From positions 548,460-612,459 of the forward strand of contig PHAT01000005.1 of NCBI GenBank assembly GCA_002840435.1: a stretch of 64,000 bases of DNA, written 5' to 3'. The notes below the pieces were generated by a model. The model was not told the DNA's origin. It saw only the letters and a list, made by a program, of their open reading frames with translations, and made no database searches. Every line of letters begins with the position of its first letter. Position 1 is the first letter of the stretch. The DNA comes from Deltaproteobacteria bacterium HGW-Deltaproteobacteria-6. GTDB taxonomy: Bacteria; Desulfobacterota; Syntrophia; Syntrophales; Smithellaceae. A program made the position numbers and the translations under genes. This document shows, piece by piece, positions 1 through 7,801 of the stretch.

Positions 1-100
1 CCACGTGAATCCAGTCCGCACCGGCTTTTTCCACTACGCCTATTTCCTCGCTAAGCCTTCCGCCGTCAGCCGAAAGAATTGAAGGGGCAATCAATTTCAT
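1..100 (-). CDS. rpe: Ribulose-phosphate 3-epimerase, N-terminal part (runs off window)
   Basis: The 33 visible codons begin [12 protein letters not shown] and continue to AGADWIHV. These are the first beta strand (with the SILSAD serine region) and the D-W-I-H-V strand of ribulose-5-phosphate 3-epimerase, the TIM-barrel enzyme that interconverts ribulose 5-phosphate and xylulose 5-phosphate in the pentose phosphate pathway. The start ATG at 98-100 is preceded by AAGGAGA with good spacing. The gene reads out of the window at position 1, so the C-terminal part is not visible. It is divergent from kdtA. The identification rests on a short but very characteristic N-terminus. Confidence 0.85.
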   Translation of the reverse strand, partial: MKLIAPSILSADGGRLSEEIGVVEKAGADWIHV

Positions 101-127
101 GACGATTCTCCTTTATTGAGGTAATCA

Positions 128-154
128 ATTATACTAATGATTTGCCACTGTCAA
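128..154 (-). promoter_or_regulatory. Candidate sigma-70 promoter for rpe
   Basis: On the minus strand a perfect TTGACA (149-154) and a perfect TATAAT (128-133) are separated by 15 bp. Both hexamers match consensus but the spacer is about 2 bp shorter than optimal. The site is 28 bp upstream of the rpe start. Confidence 0.5.
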
Positions 155-195
155 TCTAAAGAAGATCGAAAGATGTTCTTTTCTGAGGCGGTAGG

Positions 196-320
196 CCGAA
201 GGCTGAAGACTGAAGGAAAAGCGTAATATAATTTTTCAATTATCCAAACAGAGCAATAGAACTAAAAGACAGTTTGCAGGAAATAATATGGTATCTCTTC
301 CTTCAGCCTTCAGCCTTCAG
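196..320. repeat. CCTTCAG heptamer repeats in inverted orientation upstream of kdtA
   Basis: Three tandem copies of CCTTCAG fill 300-320. A near-complementary tract with CTGAAG units lies at 196-220, so the two tracts could pair across about 80 bp (22 of 25 positions match). A further tract of the same kind (GGCCGAAGG, GGCTGAAG) lies at 1694-1719 just after kdtA. The tract falls inside the longest possible reading frame of kdtA, between a weak TTG at 274 and the ATG at 373, which supports the ATG as the true start. Confidence 0.6.
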
Positions 321-372
321 TATATATGCCTTTGTGCTTGACACAGGCGTTGAAAAAATCGAATATGCGCCC

Positions 373-1668
373 ATGAGATTTCTTTACAACATAGTTTTGC
401 TGATTGCCGCTGTTCCCGTTCTTTTATTTTTTTTATTAAAAATGCTGATCACCGGCAAATACCGCAACAGTCTCATTCAAAAACTGGGCGGCCGACAGGA
501 AAATATTCTGTCCCGGATTAATCAAGAAGGCAAGCGGATCTGGATTCACGCTGTGTCGGTAGGTGAAGTGACCGCTGCTGCGCCGATTGTCGCCTTATTA
601 AAAGTGAAGCGGCCCGGGGTGCGGATAATTTTTTCCACGTCCACGGAAACCGGACAGGGGATGGCTAAAAAAATGGTGAAAGAAGCGGATGCGTTTATTT
701 ATTTCCCGCTGGACATCTCTTTTGCCGTCAATAAAATGCTGAATCTTGTGCGTCCTGATGTCTTTGTCATGGTTGAGACGGAGCTCTGGCCTAATTTCCT
801 GGCTGCCTGCAGCAAGCGGGGTGTTTCATCGCTCATGGTGAACGGCCGGATTTCGCCCCGCTCCTTTTCCAAATACCGCAGGACCGGCTTTTTCTGGCGG
901 CGAATCCTGGAAAATGTGGCCGCAGCCGGGATGATTTCCGATATCGATGCGTCAAGAATTGCCGGCATTGGAATGGATGCCGGAAAGATCAAGGTTCTGG
1001 GCAATGCCAAGTATGACGCACTCGCGGCGATGGCATCGCCTGATCTGCATGATGATGTTGTCCGCCGCTTCAATGTGCAAAAAGATGAAAAGTTTCTGGT
1101 GGCAGGCAGTACGCACCCGGGCGAAGAAGACGTTATTATTCAAGTCTATCGGGAACTGCTTGCGTATTATCCGGAATTGGGATTAATTCTTGTGCCGCGG
1201 CATATTGAGCGGGTAGGCGAGGTGATCAATCTTCTGCGTCAGGCGGATTTAAAGGATATGATTACCGTGACCCGGATGAACAACGGGCATTTTCGCCGGA
1301 ATGAAAAAGTGATTGTTGTCGACGTGATCGGCGAGCTCTTTAAGACTTATTCTCTGGCGACGGTTGTATATTGCGGCGGCTCTCTGGTTCCAAAAGGCGG
1401 CCAGAATATTCTGGAGGCGGCAGCCTGGGGTAAAGTGATTTTTTACGGCCCGTCGATGGAAGACTTCAGTCAGGAAGCAGCGCTTTTGGAAGAAGCGGGC
1501 GCGGGGATTCGCATCCATAACGCCCGGGAATTATCGGAGGGCATTTTACGGATGCTGGCTGATCCGCAGGACTCAGAGCGTCGCGGTTGCCGCGGTCAGG
1601 CGGTTGTCCTTGCCAATAGGGGGGCGGCCGAACGTTATGCGGAGATGGTGATGAGGTATATAGGCTGA
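373..1668 (+). CDS. kdtA: 3-deoxy-D-manno-octulosonic acid (Kdo) transferase
   Basis: This is an inner-membrane GT-B glycosyltransferase of 431 residues that adds Kdo from CMP-Kdo to lipid A precursors, so the cell is Gram-negative with LPS. An N-terminal membrane anchor (about residues 5-25) is followed by the Kdo-transferase fold with IWIHAVSVGE, the FSTSTETGQ segment and ETELWPN. The C-terminal half has the AGSTHPGEEDVII and GGQNILEAAAWG motifs of the family. The frame is open from a TTG at 274, but the family starts with a short MRxLYN segment just before the anchor and a repeat tract occupies the extension, so ATG 373 was chosen. No strong ribosome binding site precedes either start. It is divergent from rpe. 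Confidence 0.9.
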   Translation: MRFLYNIVLLIAAVPVLLFFLLKMLITGKYRNSLIQKLGGRQENILSRINQEGKRIWIHAVSVGEVTAAAPIVALLKVKRPGVRIIFSTSTETGQGMAKKMVKEADAFIYFPLDISFAVNKMLNLVRPDVFVMVETELWPNFLAACSKRGVSSLMVNGRISPRSFSKYRRTGFFWRRILENVAAAGMISDIDASRIAGIGMDAGKIKVLGNAKYDALAAMASPDLHDDVVRRFNVQKDEKFLVAGSTHPGEEDVIIQVYRELLAYYPELGLILVPRHIERVGEVINLLRQADLKDMITVTRMNNGHFRRNEKVIVVDVIGELFKTYSLATVVYCGGSLVPKGGQNILEAAAWGKVIFYGPSMEDFSQEAALLEEAGAGIRIHNARELSEGILRMLADPQDSERRGCRGQAVVLANRGAAERYAEMVMRYIG

Positions 1669-1786
1669 CCCGCCTTTAAGGGGGTGTGAGACAGAAGGCC
1701 GAAGGAAACAAGGCTGAAGTTGTCTTGACGGGCGGCGAAAGTAGGCATAAAAAGGGTATCGGCTGTGACAGCCAGGGAGGATATTC

Positions 1787-2770
1787 ATGCAGAAAAAATA
1801 CGAAGCACTGAGCGAGCAGGTCAACCTGACCAGAACTTTAATGGCGAGATCAATTACCTACAAGTACCTGAACAGGACAAACCTGATCTGCTATTCTGAA
1901 CTTTCCAGACTCATCGGCTGCGAAGCCTTCGTCAAGCATGAAAACCACAACCCGACCGGATCATTCAAAATTCGCGGAGCGATTAACTTCTTTCATCACA
2001 TGTCCAAGGAAGAACTGGAGACGGGGATTCTTGTGGCGACCAGAGGCAACCACGGTCTGGCAATGGCCTGGGCGGGACAATGGTTCCACGTGCCCTGTAC
2101 GGTTGTCGTACCGGAAAACAACAATCCGGAAATCAACAGAATCATCGAAAGCTACGGCGCGGAAGTCATTGTCCACGGAGAGGATTTCTACGATGCCCAG
2201 TCCTACTGCGAAGAGCTGGTGGACAGCGCGGGTTATTACTATGTAAGGCAGGGCAACGAACCGGAAATATTAAACGGCCTGGCCACCATGGGGCTGGAGA
2301 TTCTGGAGGACCTGCCCGAGGTCGATACCATTATTTGTCCCATCGGCGGCGGCGCCGGTTGCGCATCCCTTCTGAAAACAGCCCGCGCCATCAAACCCGG
2401 AATCGAGATCATCGGCGTTGAGCCCGCAAACGTGCCGTCTTTCTATAATTCCTGGAAAAAGGGAGAAATCGTGACGCTTGATGACGCCCGTACGGTTGCC
2501 GACGGCCTGGCCGCAAGAAGCGTCTTCCACCTGCCTTATGTCATTCTCAAAGACACCATCAACGATGTTGTACTCCTGACGGAAGACGAAATACTGGAAG
2601 GCATCAGAATGGCGCTGGCCACCACCCATAATCTGGCCGAGGCCGCAGGAGCCGTTTCCCTGATGGCCGCTTATAAAATAAAAGACAGGCTTGCGGGCAG
2701 GAAAGTGGTGATGATTATGTCCGGCGGCAACCTGAAAATGGACAATCTGAAAACGGCCATCGGGTGTTGA
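1787..2770 (+). CDS. Threonine/serine dehydratase (catabolic type, PLP-dependent)
   Basis: This is a fold-type II PLP enzyme of 327 residues that deaminates threonine to 2-oxobutyrate (or serine to pyruvate). The PLP lysine is K61 in PTGSFKIRGA. The substrate loop is ATRGNHG, and the phosphate-binding glycine loop is the GGGAG stretch near residue 189. The C-terminus has MSGGN. Its length equals the short catabolic TdcB form, and no C-terminal ACT regulatory domain is present, so isoleucine feedback of the IlvA type is not expected. A good GGGAGG lies ahead of the ATG. It stands between kdtA and glnS in the same orientation. A serine or hydroxy-amino-acid racemase is a less likely alternative. 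Confidence 0.85.
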   Translation: MQKKYEALSEQVNLTRTLMARSITYKYLNRTNLICYSELSRLIGCEAFVKHENHNPTGSFKIRGAINFFHHMSKEELETGILVATRGNHGLAMAWAGQWFHVPCTVVVPENNNPEINRIIESYGAEVIVHGEDFYDAQSYCEELVDSAGYYYVRQGNEPEILNGLATMGLEILEDLPEVDTIICPIGGGAGCASLLKTARAIKPGIEIIGVEPANVPSFYNSWKKGEIVTLDDARTVADGLAARSVFHLPYVILKDTINDVVLLTEDEILEGIRMALATTHNLAEAAGAVSLMAAYKIKDRLAGRKVVMIMSGGNLKMDNLKTAIGC

Positions 2771-2885
2771 TTTGTGATAAGACGCCTGATAAGCAAAGCT
2801 GCCGCATGGCTTTTGGAAAATATGGAAGCCTCCATTTGGAGTGTTGCCTTCCCGGGAATAAGAAGCAAAAGGAGTAATTTAAGTT

Positions 2886-4574
2886 ATGTCACAACCGACA
2901 CCCCCAGCACCAAATGATTTTATCCGCGAGATCATCGACGACGGCCTACGGGCGAACAAACACGAAGGACGCGTTGCCACGCGTTTCCCGCCCGAACCCA
3001 ACGGCTACATCCATATCGGACACGCCAAGTCGGTTTGCCTCAACTTCGGCATTGCGAGACAGTATCGGGGAACCTGCAATCTGAGACTGGACGATACGGA
3101 CCCGCTGGGCGAGTCCATGGAATATGTGGAATCGATTATCCGCGATGTCCGCTGGCTGGGATTTGACTGGGAAGACCGTCTGTTTTATGCCTCCGATTAT
3201 TTCGAGAAGCTCTATCAGTTTGCCGTGGAGCTGATCAAAACCGGCAACGCCTATGTCTGCAGCCTGAACGCCGAGGAAGTGCGTGAAAACAGAGGAACGT
3301 TCACCGAGCCGGGAAAGGAAAGTCCGTATCGCAACCGATCGGTTGCAGAAAACCTGGACCTGTTTTCCCGGATGAGGGCAGGCGAGTTCGCCGACGGCGC
3401 TCATACGCTCCGCGCCAAGATTGACATGGCTTCCCCCAACATTGTCATGCGCGACCCCGTTTTGTACCGTGTTAAACGGGAGCCTCATTACCGGACGGGT
3501 GATCGATGGGTCATTTATCCGATGTATGATTTTGCCCATTGCCTTTCCGACGCCATGGAAGGGATCACGCATTCCATCTGCACCCTGGAGTTCGAAAATA
3601 ATCGCCCCCTGTATGACTGGATCGTGGAGAGGCTGATTACCGGCCACCGGCCGCGGCAGATCGAATTTGCCAGGCTCAATTTGAGTTACACGGTTTTGAG
3701 CAAACGGCGGCTCATTGAACTGGTGAAAAAAAATTATGTTCAGGGCTGGGACGATCCACGCATGCCCACCGTGACAGGAATGCGCCGCCGGGGTTATACG
3801 CCCGAGGCGATCCGAAACTTCTGTGCCCAGATCGGCGTGGCTAAAAACGATAACCTGATCGATGTTTCCCTGCTGGAATATTGTGTCCGCGAGGATTTGA
3901 ATGAAAAGGCACCCCGAGCCATGTGTGTTTTGCGGCCGCTTAAGGTTGTAATCGACAATTACCCGGAAGACCAAGTCGAACAGTTTGAATGTCAAAACCA
4001 TCCCCAGCGGCCCGAGCTGGGGGCAAGACAGGTTCCCTTCTCCAGGGAGCTTTATATTGAGCGGGACGATTTTATGGAGGATCCACCCAAAAAATATCAT
4101 CGTCTCGGGACAGGGCGGGAAGTCCGCCTTCGTAATGCCTACGTCATCAAATATGAAAGCATGGTCAAGGATGAGCAAACCGGCGAAGTGGTGGAGCTGC
4201 ACTGCACTTATGATCCCCAGACCGGCAATGCGCCGCCTCCGGACGGACGCAAGATTCAGGGCGTGATTCACTGGGTTTCCGCCCGGCATGCGGTGCCGGC
4301 CGAAGTGCGGTTGTACGATCGGTTGTTCAGCATTGAGGACCCGGGAAGCGAAGAAGAATTTTTAAACTATCTGAATCCGGCTTCTCTTACAGTCCTTGCG
4401 ACCTGCTATGCCGAGCAAAGTCTGAAGAATGCGGAACCGGGGAGCCAATATCAGTTCGAAAGACTGGGATATTTTTGTGCTGATCTGGATACGCAAACGG
4501 ATCAACCTGTCTTCAATCGCATCGTGCCGCTGCGGGATTCGTGGACAAAGATTGCTTCGGGAGAAAAGAAATAA
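2886..4574 (+). CDS. glnS: Glutaminyl-tRNA synthetase
   Basis: This class I aminoacyl-tRNA synthetase of 562 residues charges tRNA-Gln directly. The HIGH motif is at residues 43-46 in [15 protein letters not shown]. The second signature appears as VLSKRRL, the usual GlnRS variant of KMSKS. The Rossmann core is followed by the two beta-barrel anticodon-binding domains at the C-terminus, so it is GlnRS rather than GluRS. Length is close to the E. coli enzyme (554). The ATG is preceded by AAGGAG. A tRNA-Gln(CTG) gene lies about 1 kb downstream on the other strand. Confidence 0.97.
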   Translation: MSQPTPPAPNDFIREIIDDGLRANKHEGRVATRFPPEPNGYIHIGHAKSVCLNFGIARQYRGTCNLRLDDTDPLGESMEYVESIIRDVRWLGFDWEDRLFYASDYFEKLYQFAVELIKTGNAYVCSLNAEEVRENRGTFTEPGKESPYRNRSVAENLDLFSRMRAGEFADGAHTLRAKIDMASPNIVMRDPVLYRVKREPHYRTGDRWVIYPMYDFAHCLSDAMEGITHSICTLEFENNRPLYDWIVERLITGHRPRQIEFARLNLSYTVLSKRRLIELVKKNYVQGWDDPRMPTVTGMRRRGYTPEAIRNFCAQIGVAKNDNLIDVSLLEYCVREDLNEKAPRAMCVLRPLKVVIDNYPEDQVEQFECQNHPQRPELGARQVPFSRELYIERDDFMEDPPKKYHRLGTGREVRLRNAYVIKYESMVKDEQTGEVVELHCTYDPQTGNAPPPDGRKIQGVIHWVSARHAVPAEVRLYDRLFSIEDPGSEEEFLNYLNPASLTVLATCYAEQSLKNAEPGSQYQFERLGYFCADLDTQTDQPVFNRIVPLRDSWTKIASGEKK

Positions 4575-4692
4575 GCCGGCGGTGGACAGGGATTCCGGAT
4601 TTTTAAAACACGGACCTGTAAGGTTAATGCGGTAAATGGATCAAGACAATTCAGTTAGACGTCCTGGAAAATCACAATAATGGAGAGGAAGA

Positions 4693-5460
4693 ATGAATAT
4701 GCAAAAGATATCCTGCCTGGTGGCCTTTCTGTTATTGCTTTGTATTCCTGCCATTGCTCATGCCGAGATCAAGACGATTACGGTCACCCAGTCTTACAAA
4801 ATGAGCGATAATGAGACACGCAATGAGGTTCGCCGTATCTGCGTTATCGAGGCCGGCAAAAGCGTTTTGGGGCAGGCAGCGGCCTATGCAGGCACGCTGA
4901 GTGCGGCAAAGCATCACCGGCTGTCCCCCAGAGAGATAAAAGTTTACACGGCGGCGGCGTTAAAAGTAAAGATTACAAATCAGGAGTGGCGCGATCAGAC
5001 AGTCACAACGACTGCCGCAACTGATGTTGACACTCATTATGTGGAAAAATTGATAGCAAGGATTAAAAGCGACGCCTCTTTACAGAAGCAAGTTAATGAG
5101 CAGCAGCAGAAAAAAGAGGAATTGGAGCAAACGCTGGCCGTATTGCAGAAAAAACTTAAACCGGCATCTTTTACCGATGCGGAGGATTTAAGGAAAGAGA
5201 GGAATGCCGCGATCAGCGAAATCGACGCCATCGAAGCAAAGAGAATGGAAATCATCGAAGGGATCATTAAAAAGTCCCTTGATGCGAAAAAAAGAATAAC
5301 CGTAAAAATGAAGAAAAAGGATGTTGAATCGTTATTCGGAAAATCCGATGCTCAAACGTACGAAAATTTTCAGCCGGATAACGGGAAAACTTACTATGTC
5401 TGGTATTACGGATATACAAGAATCTACTTTGATGGTCCCCAGGTGGTTAAGATAGACTAG
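4693..5460 (+). CDS. Exported coiled-coil protein with a BamE/SmpA-like C-terminus
   Basis: I do not recognise this as a named gene. The 255-residue product has a signal peptide (basic start, hydrophobic core, IAHA before the mature AEIKTI), so it should act in the periplasm or outer membrane. Residues about 25-120 form a mixed domain beginning with the pattern TVTQSYKMSDNETRNE. Residues about 120-205 are a Gln/Glu/Lys-rich coiled coil. The last 55 residues (KKDVESLFGKSD, then YYVWYYGYTRIYFDG) resemble the small alpha-beta fold of SmpA/OmlA/BamE. GGAGAGG precedes the ATG. An envelope-stress or outer-membrane assembly role is only a guess. Confidence 0.6.
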   Translation: MNMQKISCLVAFLLLLCIPAIAHAEIKTITVTQSYKMSDNETRNEVRRICVIEAGKSVLGQAAAYAGTLSAAKHHRLSPREIKVYTAAALKVKITNQEWRDQTVTTTAATDVDTHYVEKLIARIKSDASLQKQVNEQQQKKEELEQTLAVLQKKLKPASFTDAEDLRKERNAAISEIDAIEAKRMEIIEGIIKKSLDAKKRITVKMKKKDVESLFGKSDAQTYENFQPDNGKTYYVWYYGYTRIYFDGPQVVKID

Positions 5461-5597
5461 CTATACCGGAAGGTGATCAATCCTCCCCTTGCCGGCCGGA
5501 TTTAAGATGATGATGGATGAACGTTATAAAAATGTACTTGTGGTTTCCTGAAGGTATCCGTCAGAAAAATAAATCATTTTTGGAAGTGCTTGAAATT

Positions 5598-5671
5598 TGG
5601 CTGGGGAACAAGGATTCGAACCTTGATTAACGGAGTCAGAGTCCGTCGTCCTACCATTGAACGATTCCCCA
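5598..5671 (-). tRNA. tRNA-Gln (anticodon CTG)
   Basis: The minus strand folds into a complete cloverleaf of 74 nt including an encoded CCA. The acceptor stem is TGGGGAA/TTCCCCA with discriminator G, the D-arm has TTCAATGGTAGGAC, the anticodon stem ACGGA/TCCGT encloses loop CTCTGAC (anticodon CTG), and the T-arm contains GGTTCGAATCC. It closely follows bacterial tRNA-Gln. It faces glnS and the secreted protein gene. Confidence 0.95.
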
Positions 5672-6029
5672 GTAAGAAATGCTGAGAGCCTTGCCCGTCC
5701 GGTTTTTAGCTGCAAACCTGCTCGCGGGTGCGCTGTATATAATGCGATTGATTTTTTATGTCAACTAATTTTCTTCACTTTTTCCCGTAAAAGGTAAGCC
5801 TCGCCCGGCGACCGGAAAAAACCCGGATTGTTATCGGAAATCCCCGTCGATCCAGGCGGCTAACCTGAAAATGCCGGGATACCCGCCTGTCACGGCCCGG
5901 CCGGGACAGGGTCGTTCGGATGTCACATTCGATTTTTTCAGGGTAATAATCTGTTGCATTTCAGACGGATGGCAGGTATGTCATGCAGCAGGAAAATCGG
6001 ATGGATTATTTTTTGAAAAGGAATTTTTT
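5672..6029. other. Intergenic region between tRNA-Gln and the KAS III gene
   Basis: These 358 bp separate divergent transcription units. The first part should hold the tRNA promoter. GC-rich clusters around 5800-5850 can form short stems, but I see no convincing promoter hexamers, repeat or small gene. The frame of the downstream gene stays open through 5871, but without a ribosome binding site or conserved residues. Confidence 0.4.
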
Positions 6030-7166
6030 ATGACAACAAACTTATCCCCCACAATAGTCATCAGTGGTTCAGGACTTTGGACATCGCCCAATATTATAAC
6101 AAATGAAGAACTGGTTGAAAGCTATAACGCCTATGTGGAAAAGTTTAATGCCGATCACAAAGCGGAGATTGCCGCAGGCAAGATAGAGGAGAAGCACCCG
6201 TCCAGCGTAAGATTCATTGAGAAAACATCCGGGATTAAAGAACGGCATGTCTATACCAGGGATGGTATTTTAGATATCAATCGCATGCGTCCCAGGTTCC
6301 CCGAAAGAAAAGACGAAGAATTAAGCAATCAGGCGGAGATCGGCGTTATGGCGGCGCGTCAGGCCATGGCGGCTGCCGGCAAGACGGCCGCGGATGTTGA
6401 TGCTGTCATTGTTGCCGCCGCCTATACGCAAAGGCCCTATCCGGCCATTGCCATTGAAATACAAAACGAACTGGGCATTGACGGGTTTGCATTTGATATG
6501 CTGGGGGCCTGTTCGGCGGCGACATTCGGCCTTCACAGGGCTTATGACAGCCTGGTCTCCGGTTCGGCAAAGTGTGTTTTAGCGATCAATCCGGAACTGG
6601 TTACCCCCCAGGTCAATTTCTGTGATCGTGACAGCCATTTCATTTTTGGCGACGTCGCTACTGCCGTCATCATGGAGCGATCCGAAACATGCACATCTCC
6701 GAACAGCTACGAGATTCTCAGCACAAAAGCACTGACCCGCTTTTCCAATAATATCCGCTCCAATATCGGACATATGTCGTATGCCACGGATGTGGATCCT
6801 TTCGGCTGGGACAAACTGTTTCATCAATCCGGGCGCAAGGTGTTTGAAGAAGTAAGCCCGGTTGCCGCCAGGCATATTAATGACCATCTGGCCGGTCTTA
6901 ATTTTAAGCCCCGAGATGTCAAACGATTCTGGCTTCACCAGGCCAATATCAACATGAACAACATGGTGATTAAAGAAATCCTCGGTAAAGATGTCGAGGA
7001 AGCAAAGATCCCGACAATCCTTGACCGCTACGGAAACGCAGCGTCCGCGGGGTCAATCATCGCTTTTCATCTTTATCATGATGATCTGAAAAAGGGTGAT
7101 ATCGGGATGATTTGTTCCTTTGGCGCCGGATATTCCGTCGGCAGTCTGGTGCTGCGTAAACGCTGA
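6030..7166 (+). CDS. 3-oxoacyl-ACP synthase III family protein (long FabH-like)
   Basis: This 378-residue thiolase-fold condensing enzyme has the KAS III triad: C151 in GACSAATFGL, the histidine in WLHQANINM and the asparagine in YGNAASAGS. It should condense an acyl-CoA with malonyl-ACP, priming fatty-acid synthesis. It is longer than classical FabH (about 317) and has an inserted charged segment around residues 30-60, as in the longer FabH-like subgroup that accepts medium-chain acyl-CoA. The start at 6030 is preceded by AAAAGGAA, whereas the upstream in-frame codons lack a binding site and give an unrelated arginine-rich leader. No fab genes flank it, so a specialised priming role is possible. 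Confidence 0.85.
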   Translation: MTTNLSPTIVISGSGLWTSPNIITNEELVESYNAYVEKFNADHKAEIAAGKIEEKHPSSVRFIEKTSGIKERHVYTRDGILDINRMRPRFPERKDEELSNQAEIGVMAARQAMAAAGKTAADVDAVIVAAAYTQRPYPAIAIEIQNELGIDGFAFDMLGACSAATFGLHRAYDSLVSGSAKCVLAINPELVTPQVNFCDRDSHFIFGDVATAVIMERSETCTSPNSYEILSTKALTRFSNNIRSNIGHMSYATDVDPFGWDKLFHQSGRKVFEEVSPVAARHINDHLAGLNFKPRDVKRFWLHQANINMNNMVIKEILGKDVEEAKIPTILDRYGNAASAGSIIAFHLYHDDLKKGDIGMICSFGAGYSVGSLVLRKR

Positions 7167-7214
7167 GAGAAAACCTGACCTGAAAATCGGAAGCCGGATA
7201 AAAATAATCATCCT

Positions 7215-7514
7215 CTAGGGTAGTTTAATTTTTCTTTTTTCCGTCTGCGGACAGGGTCGATAGAAAATGGCGATGTTGCCGATGAGACCGACCAGTTCGC
7301 TTTTGGTTGCCTGGGCAATTTCCGCGGATATTTCCTTTTTGGCTTCCTTGAATTCGCCGAATTTTACTTTAATAAGTTCATGATCCTTCAGAGCGAGATC
7401 GACCGAACCGAGCAATTGTTCGGTTACGCCTTTGGCGCCGATCATGACCAGCGGCTTTAAGTGATGCGCCTGGGAGCGCAGATATTTGCGTTGTGATCCT
7501 TTGAGAGGTTCCAT
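7215..7514 (-). CDS. yhbY: YhbY-family CRM-domain RNA-binding protein
   Basis: The product of 99 residues is a single CRM domain as in E. coli YhbY, a factor associated with pre-50S ribosomal particles. The family pattern is visible in order: LKGSQRKYLRSQAHHLKP, then MIGAKGVTE, then LIKVKF and a C-terminal IGNIAIFYRP strand. The start at 7514 has GGAAG at a normal distance. An in-frame ATG at 7541 would add nine mostly charged residues and has no clear binding site. It is convergent with the KAS III gene, and the 3' ends are about 50 bp apart. Confidence 0.88.
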   Translation of the reverse strand: MEPLKGSQRKYLRSQAHHLKPLVMIGAKGVTEQLLGSVDLALKDHELIKVKFGEFKEAKKEISAEIAQATKSELVGLIGNIAIFYRPCPQTEKRKIKLP

Positions 7515-7603
7515 TTTTTCTTCCTTCTTGCTTAAATTCATTTCCGTATAGCACAGATGATTATTTTTAAAAAACCTTATATTTGCACCCGGAGCGGGCT
7601 TTA

Positions 7604-7684
7604 ATTCCCTCCTTTTTAAAGGAGGGTTAGGGAGGATTTATTTTAAATCTCCCTAAATCTCCCTTTTGAACAAAGGGGGAGAAA
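7604..7684. repeat. 81-bp imperfect palindromic element (CCCTCCTTT/AAAGGAGGG family)
   Basis: The two halves are near-complements around position 7643. The left half carries CCCTCCTTTTTAAAGGAGGG followed by TTAGGGAGGATTT. The right half carries AAATCTCCCTAA followed by CCCTTTTGAACAAAGGGGG. Each half also contains its own small hairpin. It sits between the divergently transcribed yhbY and amidase genes. It looks like a REP/MITE-like dispersed element and not a normal promoter. Confidence 0.65.
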
Positions 7685-7801
7685 TCTGTGCTTCATGGAT
7701 AATGACTTTCCCTTGAACAAGCCACTCGATAAATTCAGTAGAAATGTATGGCGAATAGTGTCATTATTCACGGACATTTAACAGAAGGGAGACTTTTGTG
7801 T

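Noticed and set aside
274-372. Extended N-terminus of kdtA from a TTG at 274.
   Set aside because: It has no ribosome binding site, is encoded partly by the CCTTCAG repeat, and family proteins start at the position of the ATG at 373.
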